Notes under the pieces: generated by a model
Databases searched by the model: none
What the model saw: the letters and a program-made list of their open reading frames with translations, nothing else
What the model was told of the DNA's origin: nothing
Position numbers and translations under genes: made by a program
Assembly: GCF_030719215.1 (NCBI RefSeq)
Contig: NZ_CP120983.1
Coordinates: forward strand, 2,046,001 to 2,110,000
Direction of reading: 5' to 3'
DNA: 64,000 nt
Origin: Streptomyces sp. Alt3
Lineage (GTDB): Bacteria; Actinomycetota; Actinomycetes; Streptomycetales; Streptomycetaceae
In this document: positions 15,974 to 24,398 of the stretch, piece by piece
How positions within the stretch are numbered: the stretch's first letter is position 1
How the letters are laid out: every line of letters begins with the position of its first letter

Positions 15974-16549
15974 ATGGAGAAGACGCAGCCCATGTCAGAG
16001 GCCGGCCGCCGCATCGTGGCGGCGGCGGAGGAGCTGTTCTACGAGCGCGGGATCACGGCGGTCGGCGTGGATCTGATCGCCGAGCACTCAGGCGTGACCA
16101 AGCGGACCCTGTACAACCGGTTCGGCTCGAAGGACCGTCTCGTGGCGGCCTACCTCGACGGACGGGACCGGCGCTGGCGGTCGCTCGTCCTGGCCGCCGT
16201 CGACGCACTCGACGATCCCGTCGAGAAGGTCACCGCACCCTTCGAGGCCCTGCGGACCTGGAGCGCGGGCAACACCCGCGGATGCGCGTTCATCAACGCG
16301 CTCGCCGAACTCCCGGACCCCTCGCACCCCGCGCACCGCATCGCCACGAACCAGAAGCTCTGGCTGCGGACGCTGTTCGAGGAACTCGCCACCGCGGCGG
16401 GCTGCCAGGAGCCCACCACCCTCGCCACCCGGCTACTCGTACTGCACGAGGGCGCCCTCGCCACGCAGCCGCTGCCTCTCGACACCCTCCCCGTGAGTAC
16501 CGACCTGGCACGAGCCCTGGTCCGGGCCGGTACGCCGGGCCCCCGCTGA
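15974..16549 (+). CDS. TetR/AcrR-family repressor
   Basis: This 191-residue protein has an N-terminal HTH at residues about 10-60: GRRIVAAAEELFYERGITAV, then GVDLIAEHSGVTKRTLYNRF and GSKDRLVAAYLDGRD. The ligand-binding part contains NTRGCAFINALAELPDPSHP and a C-terminal dimerisation helix. This subgroup of TetR repressors often sits beside, and controls, a divergent oxidoreductase or transporter. The ribosome site is weak (GAAGG). It starts 71 bp from the divergent MDR oxidoreductase gene, with a clear inverted-repeat operator between. The inducer is unknown. Confidence 0.85.
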   Translation: MEKTQPMSEAGRRIVAAAEELFYERGITAVGVDLIAEHSGVTKRTLYNRFGSKDRLVAAYLDGRDRRWRSLVLAAVDALDDPVEKVTAPFEALRTWSAGNTRGCAFINALAELPDPSHPAHRIATNQKLWLRTLFEELATAAGCQEPTTLATRLLVLHEGALATQPLPLDTLPVSTDLARALVRAGTPGPR

Positions 16550-16630
16550 ACCGGGCAGGGAGAGCCGCGGGACCACACCGGGGGCCGACGGCAGGGCGGG
16601 GTCGGGTACGCGACCGGCTCGTCCTGGCCC

Positions 16631-17581
16631 TCATGTCACCGGGCGGTCGTCCACCGGCGCAGGAGGCGGCACCGGAGCACCGCCGGGACGGCTGCCGGGT
16701 TTCCGTCCGCCGTCGTTGGCCATGAGCCAGCTCGACAGCTGCTGTACGGCCGCGTCGATCTCCTCGTGCGCGTAGTGGTCGGGGTCCCAGCCGGCGTACA
16801 GGGAGATGGCCAGCGGACGGCCCTGGCCGGTCAGGGGGCGGACACTCAGGTCGAACTGCGGGTGGTCGGCGACGACGCAGACACCGTGGCCCGCGGCGGC
16901 CAGGGCCTGGGCCATGGCCTCGGACTGCGACTCGAAGGCGGGCCTGAGCGGGGCGCCCTGCTCGTACAGTGCCGTGTCGAGGGCGCGCCGCACGGCGCTG
17001 GCCCGGCTGCTGACGATGACCGGGTGTTCGAGCAGGCTCGCCAGTTCCAGGTCGCCGTTGCCCTCCAGGGCCATGGGATGCGTGGCCGGCATCTGCGCAC
17101 TGATCCGCCGGCCTCCGAGACGCCGCACGGCCATGCCGCCGGGCGGCGGGCCGGTGGAGATGCCGATGTCCACGTCCCCGGCCCTCAGCCGCTCGTACAC
17201 CTCGTCCGGCTCACAGCCCCGGGCGTCGGTGAACGGGCCGCCGAGCTCTGCGACGAACGGTGCCATGAGGTGCGTGATGGTGGAGTTCGGGCAGGCCACG
17301 CGAAACTGCAGGGGGCTGTGCCCGGAGACGGCCTGGAGCAGTTCCGTGCCCCGGGCGGCGCGCAGGGTGAGGTCCCTGGCGACGGGCACGAAGCGTCGCC
17401 CGGCCGCCGTGAGCCGGACCCCCGAGGCGGTGCGCCGCAGCAGCTCCGCGCCCAGCTCGCGTTCGAGTGAGCGTAGCTGCCGGGAGATGGAGGGCTGGGC
17501 CACGTGGACGCGCGCGGCGGCCGCCGTCATCGAGCCCGTGTCGACCACCGCCAGGAAATACCGCAGGACCCGCAGTTCCAT
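16631..17581 (-). CDS. LysR-family transcriptional regulator
   Basis: The 316-residue reading starts at ATG 17581 behind GATGGAGGAGCG; the frame is open further upstream but the family N-terminus MELRVLRYFLAVVDTGS begins here. The HTH is SMTAAAARVHVAQPSISRQL followed by RSLERELGAELLRRT. The effector domain is of the periplasmic-binding type (SPLQFRVACPNSTITHLMAP, GDVDIGISTG, AALAAAGHGVCVVADHP). LysR regulators usually activate a divergent target in response to a metabolite. Here the divergent target is the MHS transporter/amidohydrolase pair, 277 bp away. The effector may be the transported substrate or its hydrolysis product, which is an inference. Confidence 0.9.
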   Translation of the reverse strand: MELRVLRYFLAVVDTGSMTAAAARVHVAQPSISRQLRSLERELGAELLRRTASGVRLTAAGRRFVPVARDLTLRAARGTELLQAVSGHSPLQFRVACPNSTITHLMAPFVAELGGPFTDARGCEPDEVYERLRAGDVDIGISTGPPPGGMAVRRLGGRRISAQMPATHPMALEGNGDLELASLLEHPVIVSSRASAVRRALDTALYEQGAPLRPAFESQSEAMAQALAAAGHGVCVVADHPQFDLSVRPLTGQGRPLAISLYAGWDPDHYAHEEIDAAVQQLSSWLMANDGGRKPGSRPGGAPVPPPAPVDDRPVT

Positions 17582-17661
17582 CGCTCCTCCATCTCTCCTC
17601 GGCCGTTCCGCGGTCTTTCCGCGGTCCTGTGGCCGCCACCCCGACCGGGGGCTACACAACG

Positions 17662-17734
17662 CCATGCCTCCGAGGTATGGCTGTGCAGCTCAGAAGGTAC
17701 TGGACCGTATGGCCGGTGGGCCACGAAACTATGG
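17662..17734. promoter_or_regulatory. candidate LysR binding region between the LysR and MHS transporter genes
   Basis: CCATGCCTCCGAGGTATGG at 17662-17680 is a near-perfect dyad (arms CCATgCCTC and GAGGtATGG, one mismatched pair). TATGG recurs at 17676, 17708 and 17730, spacings of 32 and 22 bp, about three and two helical turns. This resembles the extended phased contacts of LysR tetramers. The dyad lies 81 bp upstream of the LysR start and 179 bp upstream of the transporter. Confidence 0.4.
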
Positions 17735-17858
17735 CTCACCGGACAACACCGTTCGAACGGGCACCCGCAGCGTCGCGGTCGACGCAGGGCCTTTGCACCG
17801 CCTCGCGCCGCGCGCAGGTCGAATCCGCCGGAACCGCCGCTCACTCCCGGAGTCAGCC

Positions 17859-19196
17859 ATGCCCCACGTCGCACCCACCACTGGCCGCAAGGCCAGGCGT
17901 GCCACCACCGCGTCCTTCATCGGGACGGCGGTCGAGTGGTACGACTTCTACATCTACGGCACCGCCACCGCCCTGGTGTTCGGCAAGCTGTTCTTCCCCA
18001 CCGCCAGCGCCACCGCCGGCACCCTCGCGGCCTTCGCCACCTTCTGGGTCGGCTTCCTGGCCCGCCCGCTGGGCGGACTGATCTTCGGCCACATCGGTGA
18101 CCGGGTGGGGCGCAAGAACGTCCTCGTCACCACCCTGGTCCTGATGGGGTCCGCCACCACCCTCATCGGCCTGCTGCCCACCCATGCCACCATCGGCGTC
18201 GCCGCGCCGATCCTGCTCGTCCTGCTCCGGGCCGTCCAGGGCATCGCGGTCGGCGGCGAATGGGGCGGCGCCGTACTCATGGCCACGGAGAACACCGACA
18301 AGAAACGCCGTGGTCTCGCGGGGATGTGGGTCCAGCAGGGCTCACCGGCCGGGTCCATCCTGGCCACCCTCGTCTTCATCGCCGTCGGCAACCTGCCCGA
18401 CGACGCTTTCCTGACGTGGGGCTGGCGCGTCCCGTTCCTGCTCTCGGCGGTGCTGGTGGTCATCGGTCTGGTCATCCGGCTGAAGGTCACCGAGTCCGGT
18501 GAGTTCGAGGCCGCCAAGCAGCGGGAGGACGCCACCCCGAAGATCCCCGTGGTCGAGCTGTTCCGCACGTCCCGGGTGCTGGTCCTGCTCGGTGTGGGCG
18601 CCAGCGCGATGGGCATCTCGTCCGCCTACTTCACCAACACCTTCGTGCTGTCCTGGGCCACGAGCGACCTGGGCGTCCACCGGCAGACCATGCTCGACAT
18701 CCTCCTGGTCCTCGCCGTCCTGCAGTTCCTGTGGCAGCCCCTCGCCGCGCTGCTCGCACAGCGCGTGGGAACCGTGCGGCTGATGGCCGGCGCCCTGATC
18801 GCCAACATCGTCGTCGCGGTGCCGATGTTCCTGCTGATCGCCACCCGCGACAGCGTGCTGATCGGGGTGGGGCTGGCCCTGGGTGTGCTCACCGGGTGCA
18901 GCTACTACGCGCTGCTGGCCGGCTTCCTCTCCCAGGCGTTCCCCGTCGAGGTCCGCTACACCGGCGTCTCCCTGGCCTACCAGCTGTGCAGCACCGTCAT
19001 CGGCGGCTCCACCCCCTTCGTGGCCCAGTGGCTGCTCACCCGGGGCGGCGGGCACTGGCCGGTGGTCGGGTACTACATCGCGCTCCTGCTGCTGACGACG
19101 GTCTGCGTGCTGGCCCTGGCCCGTCACCGCGCCCGCGACAGCGCCTCGGAGGAGGCGGCCGCCCGGGAGCCGGAGGGCCTGCCCACCGTCGCGTAG
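17859..19196 (+). CDS. MHS-family (metabolite:H+ symporter) major facilitator transporter
   Basis: This 445-residue membrane protein has twelve predicted helices. The family signature FIGTAVEWYDFYIYGTATAL is at the N-terminus, with the loop 2-3 motif GHIGDRVGRKNVLV and the amphipathic LLRAVQGIAVGGEWGGAVLM helix. This is the pattern of ProP/KgtP/ShiA-like proton symporters for organic acids, betaines or aromatic acids. Substrate cannot be told. The amidohydrolase gene follows after 35 bp on the same strand, so the pair is likely an operon for uptake and hydrolysis of one compound. The divergent LysR gene probably controls it. Confidence 0.9.
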   Translation: MPHVAPTTGRKARRATTASFIGTAVEWYDFYIYGTATALVFGKLFFPTASATAGTLAAFATFWVGFLARPLGGLIFGHIGDRVGRKNVLVTTLVLMGSATTLIGLLPTHATIGVAAPILLVLLRAVQGIAVGGEWGGAVLMATENTDKKRRGLAGMWVQQGSPAGSILATLVFIAVGNLPDDAFLTWGWRVPFLLSAVLVVIGLVIRLKVTESGEFEAAKQREDATPKIPVVELFRTSRVLVLLGVGASAMGISSAYFTNTFVLSWATSDLGVHRQTMLDILLVLAVLQFLWQPLAALLAQRVGTVRLMAGALIANIVVAVPMFLLIATRDSVLIGVGLALGVLTGCSYYALLAGFLSQAFPVEVRYTGVSLAYQLCSTVIGGSTPFVAQWLLTRGGGHWPVVGYYIALLLLTTVCVLALARHRARDSASEEAAAREPEGLPTVA

Positions 19197-19231
19197 ACCG
19201 GCCACACCCCCATTCCCCCGAAGGACCAGCC

Positions 19232-20878
19232 ATGCACCTGGACGCACTGTTCACCGACGGCCGCTTCACCACCCTGGACGCGGACCGTCCCACCGCCCAC
19301 ACCCTCGGGGTCTTCGGGGGCCGCATCGTCGGCTTCGACGAGGAGGTCGCCGGATGTACCGCCGACCGGGTCCATGACCTCGGGGGCGCGCCGGCGGTGC
19401 CCGGCTTCAACGACGCCCACCAGCACCTGAGCATGCGCGGCCGTCGCCTCCTCCAGCTCGACCTGCACGCGCGGGCCGTCCCCACCCTCGACGCCCTCTA
19501 CGCCGCCGTGCGCGAACGGGCGGCCCGTCTCGGGCCCGACGAATGGCTCTTCGGCGCGGGGTACGACCAGAACAAGATCGGCGCCCATCCGACCGCCGAG
19601 GCCCTGGACGAGGCGGCCCAGGGGCGTCCCGTGTGGCTGGAGCACGTCTCCTGCCACATGGGCGTGGCCAGCACCGCGGCCTTCGCCCGCGCCGGCTTCA
19701 CCGGCCGGTTCGACGTGCCCGATCTCGACGGCGGCCACGTGGAGCGCGACCGGGACGGCAGGGCGGTGGGCCTGCTCCAGGAGACCGCCATGCACCTGGT
19801 GACACGGGCCTTCCGGCCCTCACCCGTGGACTCGGTCGTCGCCGCGATCGCGGCCGGCAACGACCAGGGCGTGACGGAGGGCATCACCAGCCTCACCGAG
19901 CCGGGGATAGCCGCCGCCGAACACGTCGGGCACGGCCCGGCCGATCTGCACGCCTTCCACCGCGCGGTGCGGGAGGGCCGACTGAGCATCCGCACCACGG
20001 TCATGCCCTACATGACCGTCCTGCATGACATGGGGGACGTCGGCGACGGTGCCACGTGGTTCGGACTCGACCTGGGGCTGCACAGCGGATTCGGCGACGA
20101 CCGGCTGAAGATCGGCGCCACCAAGATCGCCACGGACGGTTCGCTCATCGGCCGCTCGGCGCACATGTGCTGCGGCTACCACGACGAACCGGAGAACGTC
20201 GGCTTCCTCCAGTTCGACGAGGACTGGTTGCACCGCACGATCGCCGAGGCGCACCGGTGCGGCTGGCAGATCGCGGCCCACGCCATCGGGGACGCCGCCA
20301 TCGACGTCGTCCTGGACGCCTTCGAGGCCGCGCAGGCCGCCCACCCCCGCCACGACGCACGTCACCGCATCGAGCACTTCGCCGTCGCCTCCGACCAACA
20401 GGTGCGCCGTCTGGTGGCCAACGGCATCGTCCCCGTGCCGCAGGGGCGCTTCGTCTCCGAGATCGGCGACGGCATGATCGCCGCGCTGGGCCCCGAGCGC
20501 GCGGAGCTCTGCTACCGCATGCGCAGTCTCCTCGACGCGGGAGCCGTCCTCCCCGGCAGCAGCGACGCCCCGGTCGCCCACGGCAGCCCGCTGCTCGGCA
20601 TCCACGACATGGTCAACCGCCGCACCGCAGGTGGGGCCCCGCTGGCACCCGCCGAGGCGGTCACCCCTGCGCAGGCCCTGTACGCGTACACCGTGGGCTC
20701 CGCCTACGCCGAACACGCCGAGGACCGCAAGGGCCGCCTCGCCCGGGGCATGCTGGCGGACTTCGCAGTCCTCTCGGACGACCTGCTGACCGTCGACCCG
20801 CAGCGGATCGACACCCTGACCGTCGGCGCCACGGTGATCGGCGGGAACGTCGTCCACGACGCCGGCGCCCTCGGCTGA
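19232..20878 (+). CDS. YtcJ-like metal-dependent amidohydrolase
   Basis: The 548-residue protein is preceded by GAAGGACCAGCC. It shows the amidohydrolase-superfamily pattern: a small N-terminal beta-domain (DALFTDGRFTTLD), PGFNDAHQHLSM with the first metal-site histidines, WLFGAGYDQNKIG, LKIGATKIATDGSLIGRSA, WQIAAHAIGDAAIDVVLDAF with the metal His, RIEHF, and PGSSDAPVAHGSPLLGIHDM with the catalytic Asp. The end KGRLARGMLADFAVLSDDLL is the typical closing strand. Members hydrolyse amides, carbamates or N-formyl compounds; this subgroup is mostly uncharacterised. It is downstream of the MHS transporter, so it likely acts on the imported substrate. Confidence 0.85.
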   Translation: MHLDALFTDGRFTTLDADRPTAHTLGVFGGRIVGFDEEVAGCTADRVHDLGGAPAVPGFNDAHQHLSMRGRRLLQLDLHARAVPTLDALYAAVRERAARLGPDEWLFGAGYDQNKIGAHPTAEALDEAAQGRPVWLEHVSCHMGVASTAAFARAGFTGRFDVPDLDGGHVERDRDGRAVGLLQETAMHLVTRAFRPSPVDSVVAAIAAGNDQGVTEGITSLTEPGIAAAEHVGHGPADLHAFHRAVREGRLSIRTTVMPYMTVLHDMGDVGDGATWFGLDLGLHSGFGDDRLKIGATKIATDGSLIGRSAHMCCGYHDEPENVGFLQFDEDWLHRTIAEAHRCGWQIAAHAIGDAAIDVVLDAFEAAQAAHPRHDARHRIEHFAVASDQQVRRLVANGIVPVPQGRFVSEIGDGMIAALGPERAELCYRMRSLLDAGAVLPGSSDAPVAHGSPLLGIHDMVNRRTAGGAPLAPAEAVTPAQALYAYTVGSAYAEHAEDRKGRLARGMLADFAVLSDDLLTVDPQRIDTLTVGATVIGGNVVHDAGALG

Positions 20879-21011
20879 CACGCCCCCCGACCGGCACACC
20901 GGGCGTCGCCGGACGAGGCGGCTCGCCTCGCACGGCGGCGTCCGGACGCGGGAAAGAGCTCGGCGCCGACGCCGGGTCACCCGAGCGAACGGGGCCGGGC
21001 CCCGCCACCGT

Positions 21012-21752
21012 TCACGCGGCCGCCGGCATCTCCCCGGCCACCGGGAAGCCGGCCGTCCGCAGCACCTGGCCCCCGGTGACCACGGCGAACACCTCGCAGC
21101 CCGCCAGGGACGCGGCCCACTCGACGCCCTCGGCTCCCATCGCGAAGGCGGCGGTGGCGACCGAGTCCGCCTCGGTCAGGGTGGCGGCCACGACCGTCAT
21201 GCTGAGCAGTCCCGTCGCCGGGTGCCCGGTGCGGCCGTCGATGATGTGGTCGCCGCGCTCGTAGCGGGCGGACGTGGCGACCGCACCGTCGGTCAGCTCC
21301 AGGGTGGCGCACAGCCGGTCGGCGCGTTCCGGGTGCCTCACCCCTGTCCGCCAGGGCCCGCCCGCGACGACCACGTCTCCCCCGGCGTTGAGGCAGAACC
21401 GCCGCACACCGGACGCCCGCAGCAGCTGGGCCCCCCGCTCCACCGACCAGCCCTTGACCACCGCGCACGGGTCGAACCCGCGCCCCGGCAGCCACGCGTC
21501 GAACGCGCCGTCCGTGGCGAGGCGGTAGTGCTCGCACAGGCCGAGCACCTCCACGAGGTCCTCGCTCAGCTCGTGCCGCCCCAGCTCACCGCGGCCGTGA
21601 CGCGACACCTCACTGCCGGTCACGAAGGGGCTGAACCGCTCGTCGACCTCGCGCAGCCAGGCGAAGACCGCGTCCGCGGCCCGCTCCGGTACGTCCTCGT
21701 CGTCGATCCGCAGCGAGACCGGAAATCCCATGACGTGCTCGACGCGCCGCAT
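21012..21752 (-). CDS. apbE: ApbE-type FAD:protein FMN transferase
   Basis: The 246-residue protein starts at ATG 21752, one base after the stop of the upstream FMN-binding gene (TGAGATG), implying translational coupling. Family motifs visible are the N-terminal MGFPVSLRI strand, VDERFSPF, DPCAVVKGWSVERGAQLL, FCLNAGGDVVVAGG, ATSARYERGDHIIDGRTGHPA and LTEADSVATAAFAMG. ApbE enzymes transfer FMN from FAD onto Thr or Ser of FMN-binding domains outside the cytoplasm. It lacks an obvious signal peptide, so its location is uncertain. Its substrate is very probably the FMN-binding protein encoded immediately upstream, which carries the flavinylation motif. Confidence 0.9.
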   Translation of the reverse strand: MRRVEHVMGFPVSLRIDDEDVPERAADAVFAWLREVDERFSPFVTGSEVSRHGRGELGRHELSEDLVEVLGLCEHYRLATDGAFDAWLPGRGFDPCAVVKGWSVERGAQLLRASGVRRFCLNAGGDVVVAGGPWRTGVRHPERADRLCATLELTDGAVATSARYERGDHIIDGRTGHPATGLLSMTVVAATLTEADSVATAAFAMGAEGVEWAASLAGCEVFAVVTGGQVLRTAGFPVAGEMPAAA

Positions 21753-21753
21753 C

Positions 21754-22170
21754 TCAGGCGCCCTTCGCGTCGATGGCGGCCTGCAGGGATTCCTTGTAGG
21801 CGTCACTGGTGATCGTCGCGCCGGTCACCGTGTCGACGTCCGCGCTCTGCACCTCCAGCGTCTGCGCCACCAGCTTCGGAACGGCCGCCTGCGTCTGCGG
21901 ATGGTTCGGCTGCCGGAGCATCTTCACCGCGGTGATCCTGTCGCCTTCGAAGGTCGCCTGGACCTGCACCGGGCCCTTCTCCGTCGTGACGGTCGTCCCC
22001 TGGACGACCCGGGAGGAGGAGCCCTGGGACCCTGCGGGGGCGGATGCGGAGGCGGAGGGTGTCGTGACCGGCGCGGCGGTGGACTCCGCGGGGCCGAGGG
22101 ACGGCTGGTAGCGCCAGACGGAGATCAGGCCCACGATGCTGAGGGCGACGACGGGTACGGCTCGCTTCAC
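21754..22170 (-). CDS. membrane-anchored FMN-binding domain protein, predicted to be flavinylated
   Basis: The 138-residue protein starts with an export/anchor segment (MKRAVPVVALSIVGLISVW), a Ser/Ala/Pro linker, then an FMN_bind domain (VQVQATFEGDRITAVKML to the end). The motif TVTGATITSDAYKESLQAAI holds the conserved S/T-GAT sequence in which Thr is covalently linked to FMN by ApbE; similar domains occur in RnfG and NqrC. It lies between the ferric-reductase-like gene (19 bp upstream) and apbE (overlapping region), so it probably carries electrons from the membrane reductase to an extracytosolic acceptor. The acceptor is not encoded nearby. Confidence 0.9.
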   Translation of the reverse strand: MKRAVPVVALSIVGLISVWRYQPSLGPAESTAAPVTTPSASASAPAGSQGSSSRVVQGTTVTTEKGPVQVQATFEGDRITAVKMLRQPNHPQTQAAVPKLVAQTLEVQSADVDTVTGATITSDAYKESLQAAIDAKGA

Positions 22171-22189
22171 GGTGTCTTCCTCGTCTTCC

Positions 22190-23527
22190 TCAGCCGGCCA
22201 GGCTGAAGCGCTCGAAGTGGATCTGCTGCCTGGGAACGCCGAGGTCCTCCAGTGTGCCCAGCACGGCGTTCATCATCGGGGGCGGTCCGCACAGGAAGAC
22301 GTCCCGGTCGGCGATGTCCGGCACCATCCGCTTCAGCTCGCCCGGCGCCAGCTTGTCGGGGACGGGCGAGCCGGTCACCAGTCGAAGCTCCGCGCCCTTG
22401 GCGCGCGCGAGGTCGCGCAGCTCGTCGTGGAGGACGGCGTCGCGCTCCGAGCCGACCCGGTGGATGACGACCGCGTGGCCGTCAAGGACCTCCAGGAGTG
22501 CGCGGATCGGGGTGACTCCGACGCCGCCCGCGATGAGCAGGGACGAGGTGCGGGTGCGGTGCAGGGTGGTGAAGGCGCCGTAGGGGCCCTCGGCGAACAC
22601 ACGCGTTCCGACCTTCATGTGACGCAGGGCCGCGCTGCCCTCGCCGGCCGCTTTGACGGTCAGGCGCAGGCTGCGCCCGTCGGGGGCCGCGGAGAGGGAG
22701 AAGGGGTTCGCCTGCCACCAGCGGTCCTTGGTCAGGAACCGCCACAGGAAGAACTGGCCTGCCTGGGCGGGCAGTTTGTCGAGGTCGCGGCCGGTGATGT
22801 GGATCGACACCACGCTGTCGGACTCGGGGACGACCGCCGAGACCCGGAACCGGTGACGCGTGTTGCGCCACAGGGGCAGGGCGACGCGGCCGAGCAGGAC
22901 GGAGCCCAGGGCCACGGCCCACAGCCCGTACCAGTACGCCGTCGCGGCGGGCGACGAGGTGAAGCTCGTCCCGACCGCGACCTGGTGGGTGAAGGCGAGC
23001 ACCACGGCCACATAGGCGTACAGGTGGATGAAGTGCCATGTCTCGTAGGCGAGGCGGCGGCGGGCGTAGCGGGCTGAGACCGCGCCGATGACGAGGATCA
23101 GGCCGAGCGCGACGACCGCGCGCAGGACGCCTTCGGTCGTCTCGGCGAGGTCGACGAGTTCGGTGACGGGACCGACCCCGGCGCCGTCGGCGTAGCCGAA
23201 GCTGATGAAGACGACGTGTGCGAGCAGCGTCCACAGCAGGGTGAAGCCGGTCCAGCGGTGCCAGCCGGTGAGCCGGTCCATGCCGATACGTCGGTCGAGC
23301 CACGGCAGCCGGGCCACGAGGACCAGTTGGAAGGCCATGACCAGTGCGCCGTACAGGCCGGTGAGGCGGCCGAGGACGATCAGGGCGTTGGAGGCGAAGC
23401 CGGCCTGCGCGAAGAAGCAGGCGACGACGGCCGCGTTGGCGGCGAGCATCACGTAAAGGCCCGTGCGGGCCACCACCCTGGGGCGTATCGCCGTGGGGCG
23501 CGCGGGGGGTGATTGGACGGTCGTCAC
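22190..23527 (-). CDS. ferric-reductase-like transmembrane flavocytochrome with FAD/NAD(P)H domain
   Basis: The 445-residue reading starts at GTG 23527, with AAGGAG upstream. Six hydrophobic helices at about 20-215 include histidines on two helices (TGWHRWTGFTLLWTLLAHVV and YETWHFIHLYAYVAVVLAFTH), fitting the bis-heme ferric_reduct fold. The C-terminal half is an FNR-type module: SIHITGRDLDKLPAQAGQFF, WQANPFSLSAAP for FAD, SLLIAGGVGVTPIRALLEVL for NAD(P)H, and DVFLCGPPPMMNAVLGTLE. It would move electrons from cytosolic NAD(P)H through FAD and heme across the membrane. The operon with FMN-binding protein and ApbE supports onward transfer to a covalent FMN outside. It is divergent from an OmpR-type regulator. 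Confidence 0.9.
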   Translation of the reverse strand: MTTVQSPPARPTAIRPRVVARTGLYVMLAANAAVVACFFAQAGFASNALIVLGRLTGLYGALVMAFQLVLVARLPWLDRRIGMDRLTGWHRWTGFTLLWTLLAHVVFISFGYADGAGVGPVTELVDLAETTEGVLRAVVALGLILVIGAVSARYARRRLAYETWHFIHLYAYVAVVLAFTHQVAVGTSFTSSPAATAYWYGLWAVALGSVLLGRVALPLWRNTRHRFRVSAVVPESDSVVSIHITGRDLDKLPAQAGQFFLWRFLTKDRWWQANPFSLSAAPDGRSLRLTVKAAGEGSAALRHMKVGTRVFAEGPYGAFTTLHRTRTSSLLIAGGVGVTPIRALLEVLDGHAVVIHRVGSERDAVLHDELRDLARAKGAELRLVTGSPVPDKLAPGELKRMVPDIADRDVFLCGPPPMMNAVLGTLEDLGVPRQQIHFERFSLAG

Positions 23528-23589
23528 GGGACGGCAGCTCCTTGATCGGGTCGATCCGGTCGTGGAACTCCGAGCCTCGCTGCCGGAAG

Positions 23590-23622
23590 CTGTCGAGAAC
23601 CTGTCGGACTGCTGACAAGTCC
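23590..23622. promoter_or_regulatory. three 11-bp direct repeats, probable response-regulator binding site
   Basis: CTGTCGAGAAC (23590-23600), CTGTCGGACTG (23601-23611) and CTGACAAGTCC (23612-23622) are contiguous 11-bp units with CTG at the start of each. An 11-bp direct repeat is the usual layout for OmpR/PhoB-family dimers on DNA. The site sits between the divergent ferric-reductase operon and the OmpR-type regulator gene, 63-95 bp upstream of the former. Auto- and cross-regulation by that regulator is inferred. Confidence 0.55.
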
Positions 23623-23690
23623 CTATCAATGTGTCCGCTGTGTGAGCCGGGGCACACGGTCAGGTCTCCCCGGTGACGCACTATGGGCGG

Positions 23691-24398
23691 GTGGAAAAAG
23701 TGCGCCTCCTGGTCGTCGACGACGACCCGCCGATAGCCGACCTCGTCGCGACCGTCGCCCGCTACGAGGGCTGGGACGCCGTCACGGCGAACACCGGTGA
23801 GGACGCGCTCCGCCTGGCCGGGGAGTTCCACCCGGACATCGTGGTGCTCGACCTGATGCTGCCGGGCGTGGACGGCTTCGGTGTCCTGGACCGGCTGCGC
23901 CGCTCGGGCACGATGGTGCCCGTGGTCTTCCTCACCGCACGGGACGGGGTCGCCGACCGGGTGGCCGGGCTGACCCGGGGCGGCGACGACTATCTGGTCA
24001 AGCCGTTCGCGGTGGAGGAGCTGATGGCGCGTCTGCGCACCGTGCTGCGGCGCAGCGCCGGGCCGGACTACCGGCGCTCCGTGCTGCGGGTGGGCGACCT
24101 GTCGATGGACGAGGACACCCACGAGGTCCGCCACGGGGAGAGGACACTCACGCTCACCCCCACCGAGTACGAGGTGCTGCGTTTCCTGATGCGCAAGTCC
24201 CCGGCGGTGATGACCAAGGCGCAGATCCTCGACCATGTGTGGGAGTACGGCTTCGGGGGCCGTTCGAACGTCGTGGAACTGGTCGTCAGCCGACTGCGCC
24301 GCAAACTCGACGACGCGGGTGACACGGGCGCACCGCTGATCCGGACGGTGCGGGGCTTCGGCTACGTCATCCGGCAGGCGGGCGAGTCGGGCACGTGA
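23691..24398 (+). CDS. OmpR/PhoB-family response regulator
   Basis: I take GTG 23691 (VEKVRLLVVDDD), 235 residues; GTG 23673 in the same frame is possible. CACTAT at 23679-23684 lies 6 nt before this GTG, as in a leaderless transcript. The receiver has acidic residues VVDDDPP, phospho-acceptor Asp in IVVLDLMLPG, the FLTAR threonine and VKPF lysine. The winged-helix effector (LTLTPTEYEVLRFLMRKSPA, ILDHVWEYGFGGRSNVVELV, IRTVRGFGYVIR) is of OmpR type. The kinase gene follows with a 4-bp overlap. The divergent ferric-reductase/FMN/ApbE operon and the 11-bp repeats between suggest that this operon is its target. Confidence 0.9.
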   Translation: MEKVRLLVVDDDPPIADLVATVARYEGWDAVTANTGEDALRLAGEFHPDIVVLDLMLPGVDGFGVLDRLRRSGTMVPVVFLTARDGVADRVAGLTRGGDDYLVKPFAVEELMARLRTVLRRSAGPDYRRSVLRVGDLSMDEDTHEVRHGERTLTLTPTEYEVLRFLMRKSPAVMTKAQILDHVWEYGFGGRSNVVELVVSRLRRKLDDAGDTGAPLIRTVRGFGYVIRQAGESGT

